From the NCBI GenBank assembly GCA_000310025.1, contig FN649736.1, forward strand, positions 2,912,399 through 2,976,398: a DNA stretch of 64,000 nucleotides, read 5' to 3'. The position numbers and the translations under genes were made by a program. Position 1 is the first letter of the stretch. Every line of letters starts with the position of its first letter. Under the pieces are notes generated by a model that was given only the letters and a program-made list of their open reading frames with translations, ran no database searches and was not told where the DNA came from. The DNA is from Ectocarpus siliculosus (lineage: Eukaryota > Sar > Phaeophyceae > Ectocarpales > Ectocarpaceae). Of this stretch, positions 50,101 through 62,600 are shown in pieces.

Positions 50101-53100
50101 GAGTACAAAAGGCACACCACACACACAGCATGAAGGGGGCATGAACGGGGAATTCGTTTTTGCCGTTTGGTCTTCAAGTTGCCTAGAGAGTACAACAAAT
50201 ATGTGAGCAGCGGGGAGACAGCGAAGTCCTTTCGACAGCACGACTCAGACTACGAAGGAAGCGGGAGAGAACAAGAACACCATGCTCTTAGTAGAACTAA
50301 GAGGCGAGAGGGAATTTCACCACTGCCGCTGCTGGGTGTAAGAGCAAAGAGACCCACAAGCCCAGCTATGCAACAACGGCTACACGAGAGATGCATGCCC
50401 CTAACCGACTTCCTGTGGTGTCATTGAATCGTAAGTCGCGATGTTGGGGTGACGTGTGAGACTCCTAAGGCATGCTTACCTGCTTCGATCGGAACGCGAC
50501 GGCGTGGCGTATTGGGGAGCGCTGGACGTCAAGCGCCAGGGCCGGAAGACTCGCGTCCTCCTTCGGCCAGTCCACGTATCTGGACACCAGACACGGCGCG
50601 ACAAGACCTTGTTTGGAGTGTACATTGCGCCCTTGCTTCTTTCGTTACGTTGTTCCGGACAACATGAAATCGACGTAACGAAGCCGGTATATTATTCTCC
50701 CTCGGCGCTAGTGGTACAATATGCAGATTTTCTCGCCGAAACCGCTACTCTCTGTGGGAGTTTTAGTAAGTAGCATCGACCACGCTATCCGACTGGCCGA
50801 ATTAAAAGACGTCACTCTCGGTGCGGATTTAAAAAAAAAAAAGTGTGTGCATGTTTGGGGTGTGTTTCTATTCGACGGTAATGACTGCTGTCGTTGCTAA
50901 TACCTTTGAGGGAAAATCAGTGACTCCAGCCTCCCCGGCAGCGCGTCCACCTCGTTGCCCCCGGCGAAGGGTTTCTCAAAAGTGTTCCCGGGCATCGCGA
51001 TCCCGTGGTACATGTCCCTTTTGTCGCTCGCTGCGGGACCCCTCTTCAGTTTCCGTCGGTTGCCCCCACCCCTAAGTCGTCTCTGAGTCTCTGGGTCCGG
51101 CTTTCCTTCACGAGGGCTGGCCTGGAGAGAGTGGGTTAGCGGTGTGCTTGTTGCCACGCGTGTCATACTGCAGGGAAACCCGCTCCCCTGCGCGAGACTC
51201 TTGCAGGTGCTTCCTCAAACGGGAACGCATTCGTTGCGCCGATTGAAGATAACCAAGAGATAGGTCGTTTCTGCCAGTGAGTCGAAGGATGGTTAGACGT
51301 TTGTTCCCTATGCGGCTAATGTCAGGGCCAGGTTGGAGGTAGAAGACGTGGGGGATATGATTAACGGAATCCACGTTGTCCTACTGCTACCAGCGGCAGT
51401 GGCTTGCACCATCACGAACAAAGGGTAGCCTCCACCGTTTCAGCTTTCCTTTGCATCTCCATTCAGCTTTCTCCAACGCGTCGGTTTCGCGTCTCAAGCC
51501 AAGTTACTCTAGTATGTCGTCCTTGCGTAAGGTTCAACCGCAACAGCAGTAGCTGCAACAGCAGATGAAAATTCAGCAACAACAGCAACAACGGCAACGA
51601 AAACAGGAACAACGACTTCGACGACGGCGGTGGCGATAACGGCGACGGCAACCCACCGCCATGGCTTGCGCTTTAGCCTCAATCGCCTCTCGCAGGGCCT
51701 GGTCCTCCAAGCTCCTCGATCGCGGCGGTCGAATTATCGGCGTCAACGACCCCGTGGACTGCTTCCACGAAAGGGCACTCGGCTGTCGTTCGGAGGAGAA
51801 ATACGAACACGCACCATCATTGATAAGGATGCCTTCAGTCGTGGGGAACTCTTGGGTTGAATCAGCGTAAGGGTTGCATGCAGTAGAGTGTTCGAGCCAC
51901 TGGCCCCCCAACCCCACGCGCCCTCCAAGTCGACACCGTCGACACTGCGCTCTGCAAAATCACCAAAAAAAAAGATGATGGGAATGGTGCATGGATTGCC
52001 CGCAATCACTTATTGGACGCTACTATGTAGTCTGATCTACGGTCTCTGGCAGATAACGGACCCTTGAGACCGGAAGGATGTGGTATGTTTGTAGGGACCA
52101 CAACAGGCAACAAATTCAACTACATCAACACAAACAACGACGCAGCCGACACCACCACCCACATGTCCATCACCAACAGCAACAACAACAACAACAACAA
52201 ACCACCACCTTGTTAGTGGAGCCTGGGCTATTTGTGCTCGTCCGGCTTTTCGCTGTTTTCGCCGGGTTCGCCCGGAGAACGTGCCGATCCCAGCGCGACT
52301 TCATGGCAATCTTTCGAGCCTCGTCCGCTCGGGTCTGGGCAGCCTTCCCGGCGTCCTCGAGGCGGTCGTCTCGGGTTGGGCTGGTGGGGTAAGAGCGCAC
52401 GCAAACGCCCGGCACGCCGGCGGAGCCGGTCCTGGCGCTAGCGGCCAGGAAGACCGCGGAACTGGTTTCGGGAGTCGATGAAAAGTTGGGGGCAAGGGTC
52501 ATCCTAGTTTTGTCGGTTTGCGGCTCTGATTGTTGTGCCAAAGGTTGCTATCAGAGGGTATCATTTCTCTTGCCAAAGACCTTTATTCCCCCGTCCTGGG
52601 TTTCCTCCCAAAGGACACCGGGCATCGTATCCCCAACCCCCTCCTGCGTCATCGGGAGAGAGCGCCAAGTGCGCGAGAAACACGAAGTACACGCGCCATC
52701 TGTGTCTTGCACAAAACCGCAAGCTAAACTCGCGACTCCCTCCGGCGAACTAGGGGTCCACGGTCCACGCTGCTTCACCATTAACTTGCTTGTCGGGAGA
52801 AAGTCGCCCTGACTGGGATGGGCATGCAATCGACTACGCAGCAACCTTCACAGGGCGGCGAGAAAGGGTACGCATGATACGGGTTGGGCATGGATATGAC
52901 ACAAGGTATGCGATATGGCCCAAACAGTATTGAAGGACTGCGGTCATCGTGACAGAGGACTCGGGAGAATCGTGTGCATGTTTGCTGTTCAACCAGTACG
53001 TACACATCTCTCGGTGAGATTTGAAAATGAAAAACGTACGAGGTCACTGAGCCATACCGTCGAGCATTATTGCGAAAGCATTGGAATTCCCGCGATCGCA

Positions 53101-53822
53101 GGCTGTATCTCAACATAATGCTGTGGAGGCCAGGATACATATGTTTTGTGGAGGTTCAGGAAGCACAGACACACGTACATAAAGAGTAGGATCTGAGGGA
53201 TGTGTGATAATATATACTTTACTATAGCTGTTCTCCCCAAGAATCCGTTCCTCTTCCGATTCCCAACAGCTGTGAATGGTTGATGAATCAAGAGTAGATA
53301 TAGGACGATGGGAAAATGAGTCCATGAAGGCTCGCCCACTCTCCGCGCCACCCTAGCTTGACTGAGTTCGCTCGGTCACGCTTGGCATTCCTCGCCACAT
53401 CACACCAAAGGAAATAGCCAGCCTCCGGTGGCAGGTCATAGCCACTACACTCCGGACTCTTCGCTCACCAGAGTAGAGGGCACGGCGATGCGCTACAGCT
53501 AGAGGAGTCTAAACAATGTAGGCTATGCGAGTACAAAATAAAACGTCACTCACCCAGGAGTACAAGGCTTGACGGCCGCGCTCACAGACAGGTACTCCGT
53601 GTTGTTGTACTCGTACCCCAGGGGTCCTTTGTCCCTCATGCCGGTTTTACGAACGAAGGTCTCAGTTGGCTGCTCAAAGCCGCGCGGCGGAGGGTGGTAC
53701 ACCCCGCACGCCATCCGGGAACCATCGACCCCCAGCACTCCGAGCTCGTCGAAGGTTTGGTCATGGGGTACTCCATTGGGTGTTCTGTCCGCGGTGACTT
53801 CAACTTCTTCCGGTGGCGCCAT
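44648..53822 (-). CDS. SHIPPO/STPG-like protein, 13 exons (~1,286 aa)
   Basis: Exons: 53822-53554, 52461-52209, 51782-51657, 51121-50904, 50579-50480, 50085-49558, 48965-48715, 48571-48382, 48333-48155, 47852-47596, 47298-47192, 46380-46191, 45840-44648 (3,861 nt). Phases agree at all junctions. The ATG lies in ACCGCCATGG, an ideal start context. The pattern AFRSKQPR ... GPGAYEW across exons 5-6, GPGENR in exon 11, and FLSSADRF ... GLGPGSGE in exon 12 resemble the PGPGxY / F-S-x-x-x-R-F units of sperm-tail PG-rich (SHIPPO/STPG) proteins. Those bind inside or on flagellar microtubules, which would suit an alga with flagellate spores. SPAFREGS and SPVFREGS form a second repeat. The final exon is Ala-rich. 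Similarity is motif-level only; exon 7's donor (GTGTTG) and the true 3' end are the weakest points. Confidence 0.55.
47104..47141 (+). repeat. CAA microsatellite
   Basis: About eleven CAA units lie in the intron between exons 11 and 12 of the SHIPPO-like gene. A similar short CAA run is at 52,183-52,201, just past the donor of exon 2. Confidence 0.9.
50772..50829 (+). repeat. Short intronic hairpin element, copy A
   Basis: TAGCATCGACCACGCTATCC ... AAAAGACGTCACTCTCGGTGCGG: the same order of blocks as the three copies in the glutamine synthetase introns, here in an intron of the minus-strand neighbour. The ends are partly complementary. Confidence 0.6.
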
Positions 53823-55066
53823 GGCGGTGGTGGCTCTCGTTGTTTCAACCGGCGTCCCCTGCTGCCGTTGGTGCAACAAACAGTATTTCGAGTACCCCTC
53901 TGCTTCAGCAGCAAAATTGATACAAGCAAAGTGCTTTTTTTCGATACACCGGTCGGCGTTTGGAGTGCGTTTTTCCTCATCATCAGTGAAAAAATCGATT
54001 ACCTCACCTGTTTGCTCGGTGCTCAGGACATCGATGCTTGAGGGACAGACCCAAGATGCACCGACATCTGCTCACAAGACCGCGCCAACACGCTGAGCTT
54101 TTCAGCGAGGGAGGCAGAACATTTGATTGTTCCGGAGCCCTCGTGGCGACAACGACCAGTTCCACAGCGTACACGGCCCACCCACCCACCCGTGATCCGA
54201 GTATGGCGACAGCAGTAGCCTCTGTTACCAGCCGACGAGCTGTTCATGACTCTATGCTGAGCACACCGCAGCAACAACGTCGCGAAAAGACAGAGACACC
54301 CACACGTACGACAACACCCCCCCCTTTGCGGCTCAATTTTTATTATCCTCGAACAGGAACAAAAACCGTCGACGATGAGTCACTCAACGGTAATGGAACA
54401 ATGCGGCGGAATCTCCAAGCTGATGGTGATGTCATGTCGCTTGACCTCATCACTTCCTACGAACTTCGACTGCCGACCAAAACCAGAGACCGACGCACTT
54501 GGTTTCCTCCCCGAGTCTCACACACCCATCTTCACACACTTCACGAATCCCAAAATCGGTGAGTGGGGACTGATTAGGGCATGGGTTCCATGACGAACAC
54601 CCAGCGTTGAGAAGAGTGGCCGGCAGAACAGTCTGTCGTGCCTGGCCGCTGCTGCTGCGGCTCCGTACTTCATGCGTAGCTTACTCTCTGCGGTTGACGG
54701 TTCAGCAACGCTGAGATCTTGTGCTGTTGCATAGACGATCACCACGACACCACAGCCTGCTGTGATGCTTGGCCATCTGCTTCCAAGCTCTTGCGTAGAG
54801 AGCGCGTCCTGCCGCTTGACGACTCGTTGATGCAGCCACGTCGCCGCACCGCCTGTTGCTGTGCGCAGCAAAGGTGGGGCAGGTTTTGGCTCGAACGCGT
54901 GTGTTGCTCGTCCAAACACACACTTCGAATCATGTTCCATACTGGTTCTCCTGAACATCCCTCGCGCGTCTAGGTACATTGTTTTGTTTGTGCATGTCAA
55001 GCTCTGACGCCACGTACGTCTGCGCGTTTGCGTTGTGTACCAACAACACAGGCCCCAAGCAGCATC
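53823..55066. promoter_or_regulatory. Divergent promoter region between SHIPPO-like gene and GSII
   Basis: The two start codons face away from each other across 1,244 bp. A plus-strand frame (54,038-54,562) is open but has no recognisable content and could be chance. No TATA box or initiator could be assigned with confidence. Confidence 0.4.
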
Positions 55067-58000
55067 ATGAAAGGAACTTCTGCGCTCGCGCTGCTAGCCT
55101 CCATGGCGACGGTCAACGCCTTCCTGGTGCCCGGTGCCGTGCCCCGCCCGTCGTCTGGCCTCCGGATGTCGGCCAGCGAGAAGGTCGAGAACGTTGCATC
55201 CAGCGTCGTGGATGCCAACGACCTTAACGTCCGCAAGCCCCCGGGCGACGTCAAGCTCGACCAGGGTGTGATGGACCGGTGAGCCTGCTATGCATTGGAG
55301 TATTACGTCAGCACGTGCCGGCCAGCACGAGATCTGCAGCAGTAGCTAGATGCCGAATCTGCGAGCAAACGTGCACGTCTACGTACCCCCACCCGCACCA
55401 ACCAAGAACGTTTTATGAAGCAACGATGACGTGTACCCCGTAATATACACGCGAACGGTGCTGTATTTTAGTTACTCCAAAACCGCCATCAATCGCATGT
55501 TGTATAGCTCCTCGACATCTTCTCACCTGAGGCTTGAGTCATCGGAGGTTGCGACGTACGCACGTCTTGCTTGAGTCTATTATACTGTGGCGGAGGAACG
55601 CCGGCCGGCACCGAACACCTGGAAGAGCAGAGAGCAGGAAGATGCACCGCCGCATGATATACCGTTCTAGAACATTTTCCCCTCCAACCGGCAAACTCTT
55701 GGGAGTGGATCACCATGCTGGATCGAATAAACCGTCCGTCCTGCAAATGCAAAATCAAGATGTCTTGTGGTGTATGTACCCATACAGTAGTGATTTTGTG
55801 ATTAGCACCTCTGCTGGCATCACTGATCGAAAATTTTCAGTCCAAATAAGCCCAGTACCCAGCCGGTTTCCCTCCATTCACTGTGAAGACTTCAACACAT
55901 CCCGTTCGACTGCTGTGGTCTTATCTCGAATGGGTTGTAGTCTTTCTGTGTTTGTATTTATGTTTCCTAATAATCACCCCGCCACCACCTTTCAACATGA
56001 GTAACACCCCGCTACAAATCAATGGCCGCCACCACCACAGGTACATGGCCTTGCCGCAAGGCACCCGCGTCCAGGCCGAGTACGTGTGGATCGGGGGCAC
56101 CGGCCTCGACCTCCGCTGCAAGACCCGCACCCTCGAGGAGAAGCCCGGCGCCGTCAACGACCTGCCCCTGTGGAACTACGACGGCTCGTCCTGCGGCCAG
56201 GCGCCCGGGGACGACAGCGAGGTCATGCTCCGGCCGGTCAAGATCTACCCGGTGAGCGGGAGAGAGCCATGTCATGTCGTGTCATGTCATGTCAATCCAG
56301 ATTGAGTAGTCCACGTGGTGACACATACAGACAGCTGTCGGTGTCCTCGGGGGTGGGGGGGGGGTCCGCTCTGCGTACGTACGTGAGCGATGAGGTTGTT
56401 ATTGGCGCAGAATAGCAAAAGACATCATGCGCAACAGCAGTTGTGCGGTAACTATACACACCGCCACCCTTCACTTGATGGGGTTATTGGCGCTGAAGAA
56501 ACAAGAAAATGCGCAACAGCAAAGATCATGGCTGTAGGTATATACACACGAGGCGCTTTCCGCTTTGAAAAACACAGCAGCGTTGCTGGGGGACCTTTCG
56601 CGATGGTGCGGTTCAGACCACACCGCTGACTAGAGTGCCACCGTGCCACCAATCGTGGAACGTGCACCCTACCGCGAGACGTAGCCGCTGCACACAGACG
56701 CCAAAAGCGCGTTATTGTGTAAATCATATCTCTAACGGGTAGACTGAAAAATACAACTGTACCAAAGCCCTTCTGTGATTTGTATGTTTGTCTTCGAAGA
56801 AATCGCTCGGGAAATACCATGCATCAAATGACCGCAAAGTTGCACCCTGTTTTACGACGATTTTGTCGAGAAGAACCTCGCCCCGACAACAACTCAGCTC
56901 CAACCCCGCCGCTTGTACATACGCGACGCATTAAAAAACGATGTGAACACAGGACCCCTTCCGAGGTGGGGACAACATCATCGTGCTGTGCGAGACGTGC
57001 CTGCCTACGGGCGAGCCGATCCCCTCCAACACCCGCGCCAAGGCGCGCGCGTCCTTCGACGCGGCCCCCGGTCTGGAGCCGTGGTTCGGCATCGAGCAGG
57101 AGTACACCCTCTTCGACAAGGTGTGTAGACTATGCGTGTGTATTATTTGTTGTTGTTGTTGGAATCGACCGCACTAACCGGCTTGGAATCGACCGCACTA
57201 GCCGGCTGACCGTTGAAAAGACGTCAGCCTACGGTACGTGTACGTGTGTTTGAATTAGCATCGACCCCCGCTAATCGGGTGACCAACGAGAAGACGTCAG
57301 TCGGGGTCAAGATTGTGGGTTTGGATTTTTGTTGTTTTTTTACATGAGATCATGAGGGGAAGGAAATCAAACACGGAGTAGATCTCTCTCAGGAGAGAAC
57401 TCCTGTGTAACCCCAGATCGGCTCGGAGCTAATGTTTTCGAGACAACACCGTGCGGCATGCGTAGAAACTGTCATGGATGAAGGGTCGTGGTGTAGAGAG
57501 TAGGCAAGAACAGGTGGGAGGGAGAATACCAAAACCTTAAACCCTAGTCTCCCGTCACCTTGCGACCACACCATTAACCTGCCCCCCACCCTCCACGCCT
57601 GATGGTGACATGGCGACCTCGCCCGGCTTCAATTGCGCCGCCCACCGCTCCCTCCTCTCCCTCCCCTCCCTCCCTCGTGAAGAGCGCCAATTGATTGACA
57701 ATGTCTACCAACGGAGCACAGCATTGTGCACAGAAACTTGGAACCTAACGGAGCACCGATGGACATAGAATGCAAGGCAAAGATTTTGAAGGAAAACGTA
57801 AAAACAAACATGCATATGGGTTGGTCATTGTGGGTCAAGCGAACTAATGATGAGTAACCCCCCCCCGTCCCTGATGCTACTATTTTCAGGACATGGTGAC
57901 CCCCTTCGGGTGGCCTAAGGACGGCGAGCCGGGACCCCAGGGGCCCTACTACTGCTCGGTCGGCTTCGAGAACGCTTACGGCCGCGGTGTCGCCGAGGCA

Positions 58001-59455
58001 CACTACCGCGCTTGCATGTACTCGAACATCCCCATCTCCGGCATCAACGGGGAGGTCATGCCCGGACAGTGGGAGTACCAGGTACGTTATTGCCTGGGTG
58101 TAAATAATGTATTTGTTTGGGGGAAAGGGGAGGGGGTAGGTTGTTTTCTCGTTTTCGATTTGCTTGTGGTTGTTTCGATTTTTTTTGTGCCGTTTGTATG
58201 TACTTCGCGAAGTGTGTAGTCTCTCCTAGCTCTCTCTCTCTCTCTCTCTCTATTTCTCTCCCTCTCTCCCTCTCTCTTCCCTTTCCATCTCTCTCTAGCG
58301 CACGGATGTCTTGTCGATTGCGATGGGTACACGAACAGATCTTGTAAGCAGTGAAGGGAAAGACACACAACGAAAAACAACCACCAACCAAGAGCACAAC
58401 AACCAACGAACACAAAATCGGCAGGTCGGCCCGGCGGTGGGCATCAACGGCGCCGACGACCTCGTGATGTCGAGGTTCCTGCTCCAGCGCGTTGCGGAGG
58501 ACCTGCAGGTTGCCGTCTCCCTCGACCCCAAGGTGAGAGACTGCGACGGTTGAAAGATGACCGTTGACGACGGGAGGTAGACTAATCTACGGAGAATCAT
58601 TTTCAGATTTGTTCGTGCTTTGCTTTACTTGGCAGGCAAAGTATCTAAACTTGTTTTGGTGAAGTACATACGTTCGATGTTTTTCATCCGAAAACCCGAT
58701 ACCTGACGAACGCGAAAAAAAAACAGCCCATCCCCGGAGACTGGAACGGAGCCGGGTGCCACACGAACTTCTCCACCGAGAAGATGCGCCAGGAGGGGGG
58801 TTTCAAGGAGATCGTGGAGGCGGTCGAGAAGCTGGGGAAGCGCCACAAGCAGCACATCGAGGCCTACGGCGAGGTAAGCGTGCTGGGAGACGGCTACGGC
58901 GGCGGTGGTTTTGTCGGTTGTCGTCTTTGTTTTACCTTCTCTCTTGTCGAAACTAAGCAAGATATATGTAGTTCTACTCTTGAGTATCAAGTCGGTATGT
59001 ACACGTGTGCTTGCGGGGTGCGGGAGGACGGGGGAGGGGAATGCCAGGCCACCAAACCACGGCACTAGTATCTAATACTGGAGCACCGTGCGAGTGCTGC
59101 CACCGTACAGACCGCCGAAATCATCGCTTGCCTTTTCCCTGTCACAGCCAACACGTTGCCTTACATCTGATCTATCCCCGTCCCCGTGCCTTTCCATCTC
59201 TCTCCACAACCTTGGCGACGCCAACGATTGCCCGTTTCGTCGACAATTTAGGGTAACGAGCGCCGCCTCACCGGCCTCCACGAGACCGCCAACATGAACA
59301 CCTTCAAGTACGGCGTCGCCGACCGGGGAGCGTCCATCCGCATCCCCCGCGCGGCCGAGGCGGAGCAGAAGGGATACTTCGAGGACCGCAGGCCGTCGTC
59401 GAACATGGACCCTTACGTGGTGTGCGGCATGATCTTCGACACGGTGAGCTACTAG
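55067..59455 (+). CDS. GSII: Plastid-type glutamine synthetase II, seven exons (410-413 aa)
   Basis: Exons: 55067-55278, 56041-56251, 56953-57120, 57890-58081, 58425-58532, 58727-58873, 59252-59455. The enzyme joins ammonium to glutamate using ATP. The N-terminus ([23 protein letters not shown]) is a signal peptide whose predicted cleavage leaves Phe first, the heterokont plastid-import motif, followed by a Ser/Arg-containing transit stretch. Eukaryotic GSII signatures follow in order: [28 protein letters not shown] (metal and substrate glutamates), [26 protein letters not shown] (nucleotide loop), [11 protein letters not shown] and [13 protein letters not shown]. The last exon reads on to a TAG nine bases past ACG, but the same bases are a GTGAGC donor, so a short further exon is possible. 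Phases match throughout. Length is that of cytosolic GSII plus the presequence. Confidence 0.97.
57161..57311 (+). repeat. Short intronic hairpin element, copies B and C, in GSII intron 3
   Basis: Copy B (57,185-57,233, preceded by an extra head at 57,161-57,184) and copy C (57,257-57,311) share ATCGACC ... GCTAAYCGG ... GACC ... GAAAAGACGTCAG. In copy C the ends read GACCCC and GGGGTC, still complementary although the sequence differs from copy D. Confidence 0.65.
58231..58296. repeat. CT-rich microsatellite in GSII intron 4
   Basis: A pure CT run of about 21 bases is followed by interrupted CT/CCT repeats, shortly upstream of the exon 5 acceptor, where it may add to the polypyrimidine tract. 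Confidence 0.9.
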
Positions 59456-59548
59456 CTAACCACGTGTAACAGTAGGTCTTGTTATTGGACAGCTGGAGTG
59501 TGCATTCGTTAGTGGCAGGAGGCGACCCGTGTGTGTGTTTTTATTGCT

Positions 59549-59606
59549 AGCATCGACCGCGCTAACCGGCTGACCAATGAAAAGACGTTAGTCTCAGTGC
59601 GGTTGA
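59549..59606 (+). repeat. Short hairpin element, copy D, just past GSII
   Basis: TAGCATCGACCGCGCTAACC ... GAAAAGACGTTAGTCTCAGTGCGGTTGA: the ends TCGACCGCGCT and AGTGCGGTTGA are complementary with two mismatches, and inner CTAAC pairs with GTTAG. Confidence 0.65.
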
Positions 59607-62600
59607 GTGTGTGTGTGTCTACAAGAGTATGTAGTCGTTTCGCCAGTTCATTGGTTTGTCAGCACGGCATCGAGGAGTATGGTCAGGGATTTGCATGATT
59701 TTCTTTTGTGTGGCGCGTTTTAAACATTTTGGCGCAAGAACCACCGTGCGTCGAACGGAAAAGAGGTTGCAGTTTATTTACTACGGTAGACTAAGCGTTG
59801 CACTCCACGGGAGCGATCAGGATATCACCCGCCACGATGACATCGTCACCGCATGAATCTGGTCTGCGATTTTAACCCCCCGACACCACGACCCCTCTCT
59901 CTCTCTCTCTCTCGCCTTCGCCGCGCTGTTTTTTTGTCGCTCTTGTTGGTTGCTTCCGTTCTATCAACATCAACCGTCTCGGCGGCAACAAAAAAATATT
60001 CAGACCTGCGTATGGGATGGCAAGGACGAGTAAAAACCCAACATACGGTCCATCTAGTCTTGAGAAAAAGTACTCCACGGACACGATTGCGAAAGAGGCT
60101 CTTCCTCGCAGCAGAATGAGCACGTAGAGACACTGCTATTTCGACAGCAGTACGCAGCAGCTTTTTGGTGGATACGGCGAGAGGTCGGGGCGACCTCTCT
60201 TTTGGTCGGTGGGCGGATTGAGAGCCTTGCTGCCCTCACCCACTGGTGGATGGTTTCGGGGAACTGGCTAGCATTTAACGAAACCAGCAGTTTTGAGAAC
60301 ATTGCGAAGATGAGGGAAGAACAAGAATCGCTGCGTCAACGACCAGCACGCATTTAGACACATGGGGGCGGCGGGGGGAGGTCACGCTCTTTGTTTGCTC
60401 GGGTGAGGGGAGGGGGGGATTCGCCGCAATATTTTCTTTTCGCGAACAGGGATCGAGTGATGGTTCAAAGAACGGCCTTGTGACCTAGAGTAGAGGAAGC
60501 CGTCCTGTTTTTCGTGTTGGCGCATGCTGGTCGTGCCCCCCTCCCTTCCCCTCCTGAATTTAAAGAGTACTTAAAGCGTGGTTTGGTATTTGCTTGCCCT
60601 TTTCCCCTCTATTTGGCTGTTTTTTGATCCGTTCTTTGTAAGTGATTGGCCTTGGGATCCCTATTAATTATTGATGGTTGTTTGGTGGACACTCCAGCAG
60701 CGGGTCGTTCAAACTTCGACTTTCTTAGAAGGCGGTTATGCTAATTTGTTAAACAAGTAAAACGAGATGTTGCATGTTGTACGTAAGAGTTTCGAGAAGC
60801 CAAAAAAACGAGAAATATCGGAGGGAGGGGGGTTGGGAGATAAATTAGTGTCAAGATCTCCATGAGGAAGAAGGCGAAAAAGAGGTGGCTGTTGGTGGTA
60901 GACTACTTTGTAGAACATCCGCCCCCACATGAAATACTCACGGTCTTGAGCTAAGGCATTGCGGAAATGACGCCCCGGAAATGGCGCCCCCCCCCCCCCC
61001 CCTCCTAGGATATGCTCTTTCTTTTGTCGTATCCCCGATTGGGTTTCCTCTCAGTCAGGGAGGAGGCGATTTAGTCCTTCGGTGCCAAACTTCGTGACAA
61101 TGAGTGGAATTAGAAACGAGTCGTCGTGCGTTGTGGTCCTGCCTGCCCAGATGGGGAGCAAAGGCAAGACTAATGACACGTTCTCGAGTTGGTCGACAGC
61201 AGTGCGGGAGGAGGCGTTGTTTTGTTGTTGACGGCCGATGCCCTCTCCTCTCTCCTTTGACCTACTTGCCAGTTGGCGCGATCGATAGAGGCGTCGTGTT
61301 TTTTTTTTTTGTGTAAAGAGGGGAATAGAAACGACGTGATTTTTCCTGCGAAAGCAATGGAGGTTGGTTGTGCTTTGCAAGTTTCCACACTCACTCAGGT
61401 CCGAGAGCGCCCGCACTTTTTATGTAACAACTTGGCAATCAACTCAGAAAATCTACTCTCGAAAAGAAACAAGTTCCAAGAACTTGAGCGCACCGTGTGT
61501 GAGCTAAGAACTCCCTAAAAAAAACGTACGTAGCGGCCATCCGTTGTATCTGAGAACCCAAGCCTCAGCCAAAACTAAGTAGAGGAACCGTGCAGTTAGC
61601 CCTCGTTTCTTCGGGTGATTCTGAACGTCCGGCATCGCCGCGTCTGTCGCGGATGGATGGAGGTGAAAACGAGCGGGATATCCGTCCGTTTCGGTCGCTC
61701 GGGGTGTTGTGTGTGTGTGGACAACACACATACATGTGTGGATCTGTTTGTCTGCACGTTTGTTTCGTGGCCGGCGTCCAACGGCGCTCATCGATCAAGA
61801 ACGGTTTGTGGCGGACGAAAAACACCAACGGGCAAGAGCAAAGAATGTAGCGGCCGCATCCTCACCCCCATCATCCTTACAACCTTGTAGCGCGTACATG
61901 TCTTTCTCCATCTCTGATTTATTAGTGTACCAGGGTAGAGAATGATGAAAAGATTAGAAACAACAACAACACCAAAAACGAGCAGCGTTTGAGAATGCTT
62001 CGCTCTTCTTCACGACATGGCAACAGAACCTTTGAACCACAACGCCCGTTGCTGGCCAGAGCGCCCGAAACATGGACGGCGTCCCGGTGGAACGTAGCAG
62101 CGGCGCTCCATTCCGTCGCCATATTCGGATCGGAAGAAGAGAGAGGTGGTCCTCTTCGATGTTCGAATGGCTTGGGGCAGCAAGCAACACGCATGGTGTA
62201 ACCCCTCGCCTAAAAACCACGTTGGGGGGGGGGAGGGGGGTGACGCAAGGCGCCCCCGCGACCAGCAACCGGACGTATCGTATCAGCATCCAATCTCTTT
62301 CGTCGCCGTGCCACCCCGAAAACAAAAACACAGCGTACGTACACAAGCACTGCTCATCTGTTACCATCCCACAGACGAATAGAAGACGTTGACCGAAAGG
62401 GGCTGCAATAGTAGAGTAGTGTCGCCACAAACCATGACATAGACTGCTGCTGCTGCTGGTGTCGCTGCAATCACGGGCAGGAAGAAAGAAGGAGATATGG
62501 ATACATACAGCAGAACCTCGTTCTCTCTCAGCTCCCTTAAACGCGGTCCGGGCAACACGAACGCTGCGGCGGGGATACGGTAGTCACCACCACAGGATAA

